The translations under genes and the position numbers were made by a program. The notes below the pieces were generated by a model. That model was not told where the DNA came from. It did not search any database and saw only the letters and a list, made by a program, of their open reading frames with translations. A DNA stretch of 64,000 nt from Marinibium conchae (GTDB lineage Bacteria; Pseudomonadota; Gammaproteobacteria; Enterobacterales; Alteromonadaceae). The stretch is from the NCBI RefSeq assembly GCF_015595035.1, contig NZ_JADNRN010000001.1, positions 1,798,001-1,862,000 on the forward strand. Reading direction: 5' to 3'. Every line of letters begins with the position of its first letter. The stretch's first letter is position 1. Positions 56,650 through 64,000 of this stretch are shown here, piece after piece.

Positions 56650-58167
56650 ATGAATCAACTTGATATGACATTGCTTATCATTCTCTCAATTATTGTTCCG
56701 GTTGTTGGCGGTATTATTGTTTCTCGCTTGGGTAAACACATTAATATTCGAGAAGCAGCCACGCTCATCACTGCGCTTGCCCTGTTTGTTATTAACTTGC
56801 TCATTTATGTCAACTTAGACTTGAGTCATGAAAACGCTGTAGCTTCATCGCGCTTCGTGTTTGCTGAACCTATAGAGGGTTTGGCTATTGCCTTTTCTGC
56901 TACCGCTTTTGGTAGCTTATTCGCAATAATCGCAAGTGGGCTTTGGATTGCAACATCAATCTATGCGATTGGCTATATGCGAGGGCATCACGAAAAACAT
57001 CAAACTCGATTTTATGTTCTGTTTGCTATTGCCATTGCAGGTGTGATGGCTGTTGCTTACTCCGACAACCTATTCACCCTGTTCTTGTTTTATGAGATTT
57101 TAACTGTTTCAACCTATCCTTTAGTCACCCACTCTGGAAACAGGGAGGCAAGAAAAGGCGGTAAAACATATATACTAATATTGATGGGCTCATCAATACT
57201 ATTTTTCTTACCAGCTATGATCATCGTCTGGTTTGTCTCTGGCACGCTGAGTTTTCAAGAGGGCGGCATCTTAGCGGGTAACCTCGATGCCATCTGGGCG
57301 GCTCCTTTACTAGCTCTATTTTTATTTGGAATTAGTAAAGCAGGTCTTATGCCTTTGCATAAATGGTTGCCATCGGCAATGGTGGCGCCAACGCCTGTCA
57401 GTGCATTATTGCATGCGGTTGCGGTAGTTAAAGCTGGGGTTTTCTCAGTGATGAAAATTGTTGTATTTATTTTTGGAACCGATTTTATTACCGAAAGCAA
57501 TGCAAACCATTGGCTTATATGGCTTCCACTCATCACTATAGTTGTCGCCTCGTTTATAGCGCTACGCAAAGATAACCTCAAGGAGCGCTTAGCCTATTCC
57601 ACGGTGAGTCAACTCAGCTACATCATTCTTGGCGCCTTATTGGCCAACGAAGCAGGTATTCTTGGTGGCACAATGCATATTGCGATGCATGCCTTTGCTA
57701 AAATATCACTGTTTTTCGCTGCAGGCGCTATTTTGGTAGCAACGCATAAAAAATATGTGAGTCAGTTGTCGGGATTAGGTCGAACAATGCCGTTTACCTT
57801 CACCGTCTTCACCATCGGCACACTAAGTATTATCGGCTTACCCTTTTTTGGTGGAATGTGGAGTAAATGGTATCTATTGTCGGGATCTCTCAGCTTTCAA
57901 GGGCCTGAATTCACATATTGGGCTATTTTAACGGGGCTTGCAATCAGCTCCATCCTAAATACTTACTATTTGCTGAGTATTCCAATGACAGCATTTTTCA
58001 ATAAAGCTGATAACGACTCCTCGAACGCTAGTCAACATGCTAGTGGCATAAAAGAGGCGCCAGTGGCCTGCCTTATCGGTATGGCTATACCCACTTGCAT
58101 TACGGTATATTTATTTTTTGACCCTCAGCTTTTCTATCGTCTAGCTGCAACGTTGAATCAGTTCTAA
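56650..58167 (+). CDS. Second NuoL/M/N-like proton-channel subunit
   Basis: The 505-residue membrane protein is again of the antiporter/complex I channel family (FYEILTVSTYPLVTHS; GISKAGLMPLHKWLPSAM; AVAVVKAGVFSVMK). It keeps the Glu, Lys and His of the proton path. GGGG lies seven bases before the ATG. It may take the place of the missing NuoL-like part of MrpA. Confidence 0.9.
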   Translation: MNQLDMTLLIILSIIVPVVGGIIVSRLGKHINIREAATLITALALFVINLLIYVNLDLSHENAVASSRFVFAEPIEGLAIAFSATAFGSLFAIIASGLWIATSIYAIGYMRGHHEKHQTRFYVLFAIAIAGVMAVAYSDNLFTLFLFYEILTVSTYPLVTHSGNREARKGGKTYILILMGSSILFFLPAMIIVWFVSGTLSFQEGGILAGNLDAIWAAPLLALFLFGISKAGLMPLHKWLPSAMVAPTPVSALLHAVAVVKAGVFSVMKIVVFIFGTDFITESNANHWLIWLPLITIVVASFIALRKDNLKERLAYSTVSQLSYIILGALLANEAGILGGTMHIAMHAFAKISLFFAAGAILVATHKKYVSQLSGLGRTMPFTFTVFTIGTLSIIGLPFFGGMWSKWYLLSGSLSFQGPEFTYWAILTGLAISSILNTYYLLSIPMTAFFNKADNDSSNASQHASGIKEAPVACLIGMAIPTCITVYLFFDPQLFYRLAATLNQF

Positions 58168-58175
58168 GGTGTAGA

Positions 58176-58511
58176 ATGAAAAACTCTGAAGAAAAAGTTC
58201 CCTTCTTTGATAATCCTGAAAACGTTAAATGGATACTGAGAGTTTTCTATGCTCTTTGTGTTTTGCTAGTGATTGCGGATTTTATTGTACATCGTCATAT
58301 TTATGTATCCTTTGAGGAAATTCCAGCCTTTTATGCCATTTATGGCTTTATTGCTTGTGTCGTGTTGGTAGTAATTGCCAAAGAGATGCGCAAACTCGTG
58401 ATGCGTTCAGAAAACTACTACGACGACAGACATGATGAATCTGAATCTCCTGAAGTCATCGACTCAGAGCAAAGAAGCAGCACAACTACTGCTAAGGATG
58501 AACAGCAATGA
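58176..58511 (+). CDS. Small two-helix membrane protein of the antiporter operon
   Basis: The 111-residue protein has two helices (about 17-36 and 46-66) between a short acidic N-terminus and a charged, Asp/Glu/Ser-rich C-terminal tail. I know no function, but it sits between two channel subunit genes, nine bases after one and overlapping the other by four, so it is probably an accessory subunit. AAGGTG precedes the ATG. Confidence 0.75.
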   Translation: MKNSEEKVPFFDNPENVKWILRVFYALCVLLVIADFIVHRHIYVSFEEIPAFYAIYGFIACVVLVVIAKEMRKLVMRSENYYDDRHDESESPEVIDSEQRSSTTTAKDEQQ

Positions 58512-60208
58512 GTTATGCTATTCCGGTTTTTCTTCCATTCTTCCTAGCCGCCCTGTTTGCGGCAATCGCGCCCGTTAGGTTTCGCTATCTACTAATACTA
58601 GTGCCGTTAGTTAACGGTATCTTGCTTTATGTAAACGCAGACTCTCTCGAGCCCATCAGTATTCAGTTACACACTTTCACGCTACAAATTATGGACGTAG
58701 GTGCGGCAGTTAATGAGCAAGACGCCAAGCTCTCTCTGTTGTTTGCTTATCTGTTTCACCTAGCGTGTTTTATCTGTTTAATTTACGCCATGCATATCAA
58801 GGACAAAGTGCAATTGGTTGCGGGCCTACTTTATGCAGGAAGCGCAATTGGTGCGGTTTTCGCTGGCGACTTTATTACTCTATTTATTTTTTGGGAATTA
58901 CTTGCGCTTACTTCTGCCTTTTTAGTGTTCGCACGCAGAACAAAAGCAGCGAAAACAGCCGGTATTCGTTACCTCATTATTCAGATCTTGTCTGGGGTTT
59001 TGCTGCTTATTGGTGCTATCAGTTACTTTCAACAAACAGGCACAACCGACATAGGCTATATTGGCTTGGGCTCTGTGGCGTCGTGGTTCTTCCTCATTGC
59101 TTTTGGAATAAAAGCAGCATTCCCGTTTATGCATACTTGGCTAACCGATGCCTATCCAGAAGCAACGCCTGTTGGGACGGTGTTCCTCTCAGCATTTACA
59201 ACAAAAGTTGCTATCTACATGTTAGCTCGTACCTTCCCGGGGGAAGATCTACTGGTATACATCGGGGCAGCAATGACCTGCTTCCCGATTTTTTACGCAG
59301 TTATTGAAAATGACTTACGCAAAGTACTCGCCTACAGCTTGATTAATCAACTTGGCTTTATGGTATGCGGTATCGGCATTGGAACGGCGCTGGCGCTAAA
59401 TGGTACAGTCGCACACGCTTTCAACGATGTTATATTCAAAGGCCTGTTATTTATGACCATGGGCGCTGTGCTTACTCGCGTTGGACACGTGAATGGTTCG
59501 AATCTGGGCGGTTTATACAAGACAATGCCGAAAACCACACTATTTTGTATAGTCGGTGCTGCTTCTATATCGGCATTCCCACTATTTAGTGGGTTTGTGA
59601 GCAAAAGCATGGTAATGGCTGCAATGATCGAAGCGGGTCATGATTATTTATGGCTAATGCTATTGTTTGCCTCGGCGGGTGTCTTCCACCATGCTGGCAT
59701 CAAGATACCATTCTTTGCCTTCTTCGCACATGACTCAGGTTTACGACCCAAAGAAGCCCCCACCAATATGCTTATCGCAATGGGTATTGCTTCCGCAATT
59801 TGTATTTTAGTTGGTACCTATCCTGCCCTACTATATTCATTATTGCCTTGGGAAAATGACTATGTGGCCTACGACATAACGCATACTCTGACTCAATTAC
59901 AGTTGCTATTCTTCTCGGCTTTAGCCTTTGTTTGGTTAAATCAACGTGGTCTATATCCGCCCGAGCTAAAGTCGGTGAATCTGGACTTTGAATGGATATA
60001 TCGTAAGCTCCTACCTAGCTCTGGCAACGCAGTGTATCGCCTTGCCAGTAGCACTAAAGCATCCTGTTTTTCCGTACTTGTCTACCTATCTAACACTATT
60101 CCAACAATGAAAAGAGGAAGTGATGCAAATGCGGCCACAATGACTCTTAGAATGGCTTTAGGTTTTGTTGTATTAGTGGTATTAGCCTTCGCTACGCAGT
60201 TTATGTAG
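58508..60208 (+). CDS. Third NuoL/M/N-like proton-channel subunit
   Basis: The 566-residue membrane protein is the third channel subunit ([51 protein letters not shown]), with proton-path Glu, Lys and His residues present. Its N-terminus lacks a long first helix set compared with NuoL, and its C-terminal helices are longer than in the second subunit. It ends eight bases before the hybrid kinase gene. Confidence 0.9.
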   Translation: MSYAIPVFLPFFLAALFAAIAPVRFRYLLILVPLVNGILLYVNADSLEPISIQLHTFTLQIMDVGAAVNEQDAKLSLLFAYLFHLACFICLIYAMHIKDKVQLVAGLLYAGSAIGAVFAGDFITLFIFWELLALTSAFLVFARRTKAAKTAGIRYLIIQILSGVLLLIGAISYFQQTGTTDIGYIGLGSVASWFFLIAFGIKAAFPFMHTWLTDAYPEATPVGTVFLSAFTTKVAIYMLARTFPGEDLLVYIGAAMTCFPIFYAVIENDLRKVLAYSLINQLGFMVCGIGIGTALALNGTVAHAFNDVIFKGLLFMTMGAVLTRVGHVNGSNLGGLYKTMPKTTLFCIVGAASISAFPLFSGFVSKSMVMAAMIEAGHDYLWLMLLFASAGVFHHAGIKIPFFAFFAHDSGLRPKEAPTNMLIAMGIASAICILVGTYPALLYSLLPWENDYVAYDITHTLTQLQLLFFSALAFVWLNQRGLYPPELKSVNLDFEWIYRKLLPSSGNAVYRLASSTKASCFSVLVYLSNTIPTMKRGSDANAATMTLRMALGFVVLVVLAFATQFM

Positions 60209-60216
60209 ATTTCACT

Positions 60217-63200
60217 ATGGCAAAACTGATTGCTCAGCCATTATCAAAGCAAATCCTAACCAAAGGTTTTGTGCCTATATTGATAATGGTTCTTTGTGTA
60301 ATTGTATGGCAATACACCACCTACTCAGCACAAGAATTAGCAGCAAATAAGAGCAAGTTGAAGCTACTCACGCATTCACTATCAGAGCTCATTGACGAAC
60401 AAAACAAACAAGCGTCAAAACTTGCACAAAGCGCTGCAAGCGCTCAAGTCAATGGCATGTTCGGAATGCGAGAGAGCAGCAAAAGTTATATTAAAGAACT
60501 AGTGAAACAAAATCAGAACTTCACAGGTGTTGCTATTTGCTATGAGAGCAATGCCGACACCAATGACCAAGCGTATATTAACTCTCTATCTAATGACGAC
60601 GATAAGCTCGGTTTAAGTCCTAGTGGCCGCTTTCTTCCCTATTGGTTTCGTACGAATGAAAATAGGAACGAGCTGGCCATTAGAGCTAGCATAGAACCGG
60701 ATAAACGCGCTTATTATCAAGGTCCTAAAAAACGCTACAGCACCAGCAGACGAGCCGAAATATTTATTGGCGAACCCTATAATACGCACCCTAATGAAAC
60801 GATTGGAAAATATATTGTTGAATATGTTTTCCCTATCATTATTGATGGCGAATTCAAAGGTGTGGTAGCGGTTGATAAAGCACTAACCGACATAAACGCC
60901 CTCTTAGAAGACGAAATAGAAGAATATGGCATTGAGGCTTATTTAATTTCTCAAGAAGGCCGCTACATTGCGATCACCGCAAATAGCGACATTGAGCTCC
61001 TGTCAAAGAAGGTAAGTGAGTCGGACTATGCTTCCACTTTTTCCGACATGCTGAACAGCGCTTCTGACACTTTCGTTAACTCAAAACTTGAGCACAAAAA
61101 TGAGCATTTCTTCTTCGCCTCACAAAAGATTGAAAGTGCCAACTGGACACTGATTATCGGTAAGTCTGAGAGCAGTGTTTTAGCAAGTGTTTATGCCTAC
61201 ATTGGACAACTCTTATTATTAGCATTGGGCGTGCTAATTACCGCGGCGGTGTTTATTCGCTGGTCGCTAAAGTCAACTACGGGACGGGTTACAAAAGTCG
61301 TGCAAGCTGCAGAACAATTGGCAGATGGTAAGCTACCTGACTTGAGTTTACTCCAAGACAAACACAAAGACGAAGTTGCAGCACTCGGCGAGGCTTTTAA
61401 CAACGTCATTTGCTATTATGACGACGCAAAGCGGGCTTGCCACGAGATTGCACAAGGTAATTTCGACGTAAAAATGCCCCCCAGAAGCAACGACGATGTG
61501 CTCGCAAACGCGATTAATTTGCTGTCAGAAAAAAGAGCAAATGCGGAACAGAAGATGGCGGAAGCACAGTTGCTCGCGGAAGAAGCCAATGAAGCAAAAA
61601 GCGCGTTTCTTGCCAATATGAGTCATGAAATCCGCACTCCCATGAATGCAGTTCTCGGCCTTTCTAGGCTCTGTTTAGCAACAGATTTAAACCCTCAACA
61701 ACGTGATTACCTTGGCAAAATTTACTCTTCAGGCAAAGGCCTGCTTACCATTATCAATGACATCTTAGACTTTTCGAAAATTGAGTCTGGCATGCTTGAA
61801 CTTGAAGAAACCGAGTTTACTTTCGACAGTGTTATGCGCCATGTCGCTACGGTGAATCAGCATAGAGCAGCAGAAAAAGGACTAGAATTAGTTTTCGATT
61901 TGCAAGATGGTAAACGCACATACAAAGGCGACCCCACACGCATAAAACAGATACTTATCAATTTGGTTGGTAACGCTGTTAAATTTACTGACCGTGGCGA
62001 GGTGGTCATTAGCTTGCAAAGTAGTCTTGAACAAGAACACAGCTCCCGCTCTACCGCTCTTCTCAATATCGCGGTGTGCGACAGTGGCATAGGTATAAGC
62101 GCCGACAAACAGAAAACACTGTTTCAATCATTTTCGCAAGCTGACATATCTACAACACGAAAATATGGAGGCTCTGGTCTAGGCTTATCAATTAGCAAAA
62201 ATCTGGTAGAGCTGATGGGCGGCAATATACAACTAAGCAGCAAGAAAGGCGAAGGAAGCATTGTTGCTTTTTCACTTTCTCTACCATTCATTGACAATGA
62301 GCTTCCTAGTTTAACTAGCACCTATGACTACTTGGAAAAGTTAAAAGGCAAAACTGCCCTGTTAATGACTACGCATTACAAAACCATGGCGATACTCAAA
62401 AAGATATTTGTCGATGCTGGTCTTAGGACAGTGGAAGTAGATAACGCTGAAAAAGCAATATCAATCTTACGAGCGGATAATAAAAAAAATGTCAATCTGC
62501 TGGTAGTAGATGGCGACTACCTTTCACCCCATGACTCTCTTGTCAGTATGCTACAAGCTGATGTACGCAATAATCCTAAAAACTGCATTCCGACAATTAT
62601 CCTTCAAAGCGGACTGGCAGAAAGAAGAGCGAGTCATCGCAATAAATCAAATGAGCCAAAGGTGTCGTTAAACAATAGGGCCAACACAGTTACTATTAAC
62701 AAACCCTTATTTGAGCATGATTTACTGATTGGTATTGGCGAAGTCATGGGCTTCGAGCAAGCCAACCGGGAAAGTAAGACTGAGTGGGAACTAGGTAACA
62801 ATCTTAATTTCGCTAATGCGAATGTGCTAGTTGCCGACGACAACCCAATAAATCAACAAATTACCTGTGAACTTCTTGATAAGGTGCATGCACAATACAA
62901 AGTTGTTGAAAACGGTAAGCAAGCTATTGAAGCGCTTATGGAAGGCGACTTTGACCTTTTATTATGCGACATTCAAATGCCCATAATGAGCGGTATCGAA
63001 GCAACAACAATAATAAGAAAGAACGAGAACTATCGTACTCTTCCTATCGTTGCAATGAGCGCAAACAGCATGATGGTGCATAAACAAGCCTGTTTTGATG
63101 CGGGGATGAACGCGCACTTATCAAAACCATTATCCACAGACGAATTTTACGCGCTCTTATCAGAGTTTTTACCTTCATCCGAAGCTGAGCATAGTAAGCA

Positions 63201-64000
63201 GAGCTCTCAGTTGCCAACAAGTCGCTCGACCGCTAATGAGCAAGCAGAAAAATACAATGCAGAGTTTTTAGGCGTTGCCACTCTCTCTCTATCAACATTT
63301 GATGGCATTAAAGCCATGGGCAACAGCAGCGAAAAATATATCGATATTTGTCGGGTATTTAATGCAACTCACAAAGCCGATATGTCGACATTTTCTAAGC
63401 TCGCCGACACCATAGAACTCACAGAGGATGATATTGCACTTGTTCTTAGTAAAGTTCACAGTATTGCTGGCGTTGCCAAGTTTATAGGTGCGAACACCCT
63501 TGAAAAGGTTTGTCACGATCTGGAAGTAGAAATGTCGTCCCTATCAAACAGCGCAGTGATAGAGAGAGTAGCAATGATCTCACAAGAACTTGAAAATGTG
63601 ATTGCCGACATTGCTGAAATAATGAAAGTGTCATCTAACGACACTGAACAGGCCGAGGGCTTATCAGTAAATGAGCAGCTCAACACCATTAAAGCAATGC
63701 CATTAAAAGATAATATACGATATCTTACCGAAGCAGTGGTGACAATGAATGCAAACGCCATTGATTATGCGTTGGGGCTTGAATACAAACTTAGAGCGAC
63801 TAATGCGGCAGAATTAGTGTCGCTACTTATCTCGCAACTACGCATGTATAAATTTGCGGAAGCGGCCAATACTATTGCTAGGTTGGCGATCAACATTGAA
63901 GGCGACTTCGAACAGGAAATGCGCTCTCTTCAAACCTCAAAACCAACGAACAAGCCGCACTTGTTAGTTGTCGACGACGATATGACTAATCTTACCGTTG
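60217..64000 (+). CDS. Hybrid sensor histidine kinase, cut by the window end
   Basis: At least 1261 codons are open to the window edge. A transmembrane helix (about 18-34), a periplasmic Cache-like domain (about 40-320), a second helix (about 328-346) and HAMP (about 348-400) lead to HisKA with phospho-acceptor His470 (MSHEIRTP). HATPase_c follows (about 580-700; [15 protein letters not shown]). Then come a degenerate receiver (about 709-850, lacking the N-terminal acidic pair), a good receiver (869-990, Asp918 in CDIQMP), an HPt domain (His1081 in KVHSIAG) and the first residues of another receiver ([10 protein letters not shown]). The start ATG lies eight bases after the antiporter operon stop, so read-through is possible; its ribosome binding site is poor. 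Confidence 0.92.
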   Translation, partial: MAKLIAQPLSKQILTKGFVPILIMVLCVIVWQYTTYSAQELAANKSKLKLLTHSLSELIDEQNKQASKLAQSAASAQVNGMFGMRESSKSYIKELVKQNQNFTGVAICYESNADTNDQAYINSLSNDDDKLGLSPSGRFLPYWFRTNENRNELAIRASIEPDKRAYYQGPKKRYSTSRRAEIFIGEPYNTHPNETIGKYIVEYVFPIIIDGEFKGVVAVDKALTDINALLEDEIEEYGIEAYLISQEGRYIAITANSDIELLSKKVSESDYASTFSDMLNSASDTFVNSKLEHKNEHFFFASQKIESANWTLIIGKSESSVLASVYAYIGQLLLLALGVLITAAVFIRWSLKSTTGRVTKVVQAAEQLADGKLPDLSLLQDKHKDEVAALGEAFNNVICYYDDAKRACHEIAQGNFDVKMPPRSNDDVLANAINLLSEKRANAEQKMAEAQLLAEEANEAKSAFLANMSHEIRTPMNAVLGLSRLCLATDLNPQQRDYLGKIYSSGKGLLTIINDILDFSKIESGMLELEETEFTFDSVMRHVATVNQHRAAEKGLELVFDLQDGKRTYKGDPTRIKQILINLVGNAVKFTDRGEVVISLQSSLEQEHSSRSTALLNIAVCDSGIGISADKQKTLFQSFSQADISTTRKYGGSGLGLSISKNLVELMGGNIQLSSKKGEGSIVAFSLSLPFIDNELPSLTSTYDYLEKLKGKTALLMTTHYKTMAILKKIFVDAGLRTVEVDNAEKAISILRADNKKNVNLLVVDGDYLSPHDSLVSMLQADVRNNPKNCIPTIILQSGLAERRASHRNKSNEPKVSLNNRANTVTINKPLFEHDLLIGIGEVMGFEQANRESKTEWELGNNLNFANANVLVADDNPINQQITCELLDKVHAQYKVVENGKQAIEALMEGDFDLLLCDIQMPIMSGIEATTIIRKNENYRTLPIVAMSANSMMVHKQACFDAGMNAHLSKPLSTDEFYALLSEFLPSSEAEHSKQSSQLPTSRSTANEQAEKYNAEFLGVATLSLSTFDGIKAMGNSSEKYIDICRVFNATHKADMSTFSKLADTIELTEDDIALVLSKVHSIAGVAKFIGANTLEKVCHDLEVEMSSLSNSAVIERVAMISQELENVIADIAEIMKVSSNDTEQAEGLSVNEQLNTIKAMPLKDNIRYLTEAVVTMNANAIDYALGLEYKLRATNAAELVSLLISQLRMYKFAEAANTIARLAINIEGDFEQEMRSLQTSKPTNKPHLLVVDDDMTNLTV

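Noticed and set aside
58765-59307. 180-residue plus-strand frame inside the third antiporter channel gene
   Set aside because: It overlaps a clear 566-residue channel subunit; Cys/Tyr/Arg-rich composition fits an out-of-frame reading.
61197-63761. Minus-strand frames over the right-hand 3 kb
   Set aside because: A single plus-strand hybrid kinase frame runs uninterrupted from 60217 to the window end with HisKA, HATPase, REC and HPt motifs; the minus frames are shadows.
1-64000. Mobile element, phage or CRISPR system
   Set aside because: No transposase, integrase, phage structural gene, direct-repeat array or tRNA-linked attachment site was found by reading the sequence.

Overview
The window reads as a contiguous chromosomal segment of a marine-type gammaproteobacterium, most likely in or near the Alteromonadales. 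The base composition is moderately A+T-rich. The evidence is the corB-ypjD / ffh ... rpsP-rimM neighbourhood, an E. coli-like long HisG with bifunctional HisB and HisIE, a fadI-fadJ operon, an ECF sigma factor paired with a DUF3379-type protein, and many GGDEF/EAL signalling proteins. This placement is inference; no 16S or other marker gene is present. I saw no tRNA, rRNA, insertion sequence, prophage or CRISPR array.

Layout. 1-7.6 kb: a translation/secretion block (rimM fragment, rpsP, ffh) interrupted by a secreted GH3 glycosidase, then divergent ypjD and corB, a small hypothetical and sixA. 7.7-15.1 kb: an M16 metallopeptidase and a 1370-residue two-component-propeller/PAS/GGDEF/EAL sensor. 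15.3-18.8 kb: the fadI-fadJ beta-oxidation operon behind a very good FadR box. 19.1-26.4 kb: a complete Bat-type operon (MoxR ATPase, DUF58, DUF4381, two VWA proteins, BatD). 26.5-32.7 kb: a DUF885 lipoprotein, the ECF sigma/DUF3379 pair, putP and an EAL-HDOD protein. 32.9-38.6 kb: sulfate activation genes cysD-cysC-cysQ-cysN followed by an SLC13/TrkA-C permease. 38.8-42.4 kb: a degenerate-GGDEF/EAL protein next to a BLUF blue-light sensor, two small membrane-associated hypotheticals and a thioredoxin-fold protein. 42.5-51.4 kb: the histidine operon with a His-codon leader peptide and attenuator, interrupted between hisA and hisF by a branched-chain aminotransferase gene. 51.4-52.5 kb: an Hsp20 gene under what looks like a ROSE-type RNA thermometer, and a MAPEG protein. 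52.6-60.2 kb: a nine-gene Mrp/Mbh-like cation/proton antiporter operon with three proton-channel subunits. 60.2 kb to the end: a large hybrid histidine kinase cut off by the window edge.

How it fits together. Much of the window is housekeeping (translation, histidine, sulfate assimilation, beta-oxidation, antiport). The accessory interest lies in cyclic-di-GMP and sensory signalling: three EAL proteins occur in 30 kb. Two have GGDEF domains with altered signature motifs and one has no GGDEF, so as read they look like effectors or phosphodiesterases rather than cyclases. One of them sits 12 bp from a BLUF photoreceptor whose flavin-site residues all look intact, suggesting a light-controlled c-di-GMP module. 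RNA-level control is visible at two places, the his attenuator and the hsp20 thermometer.
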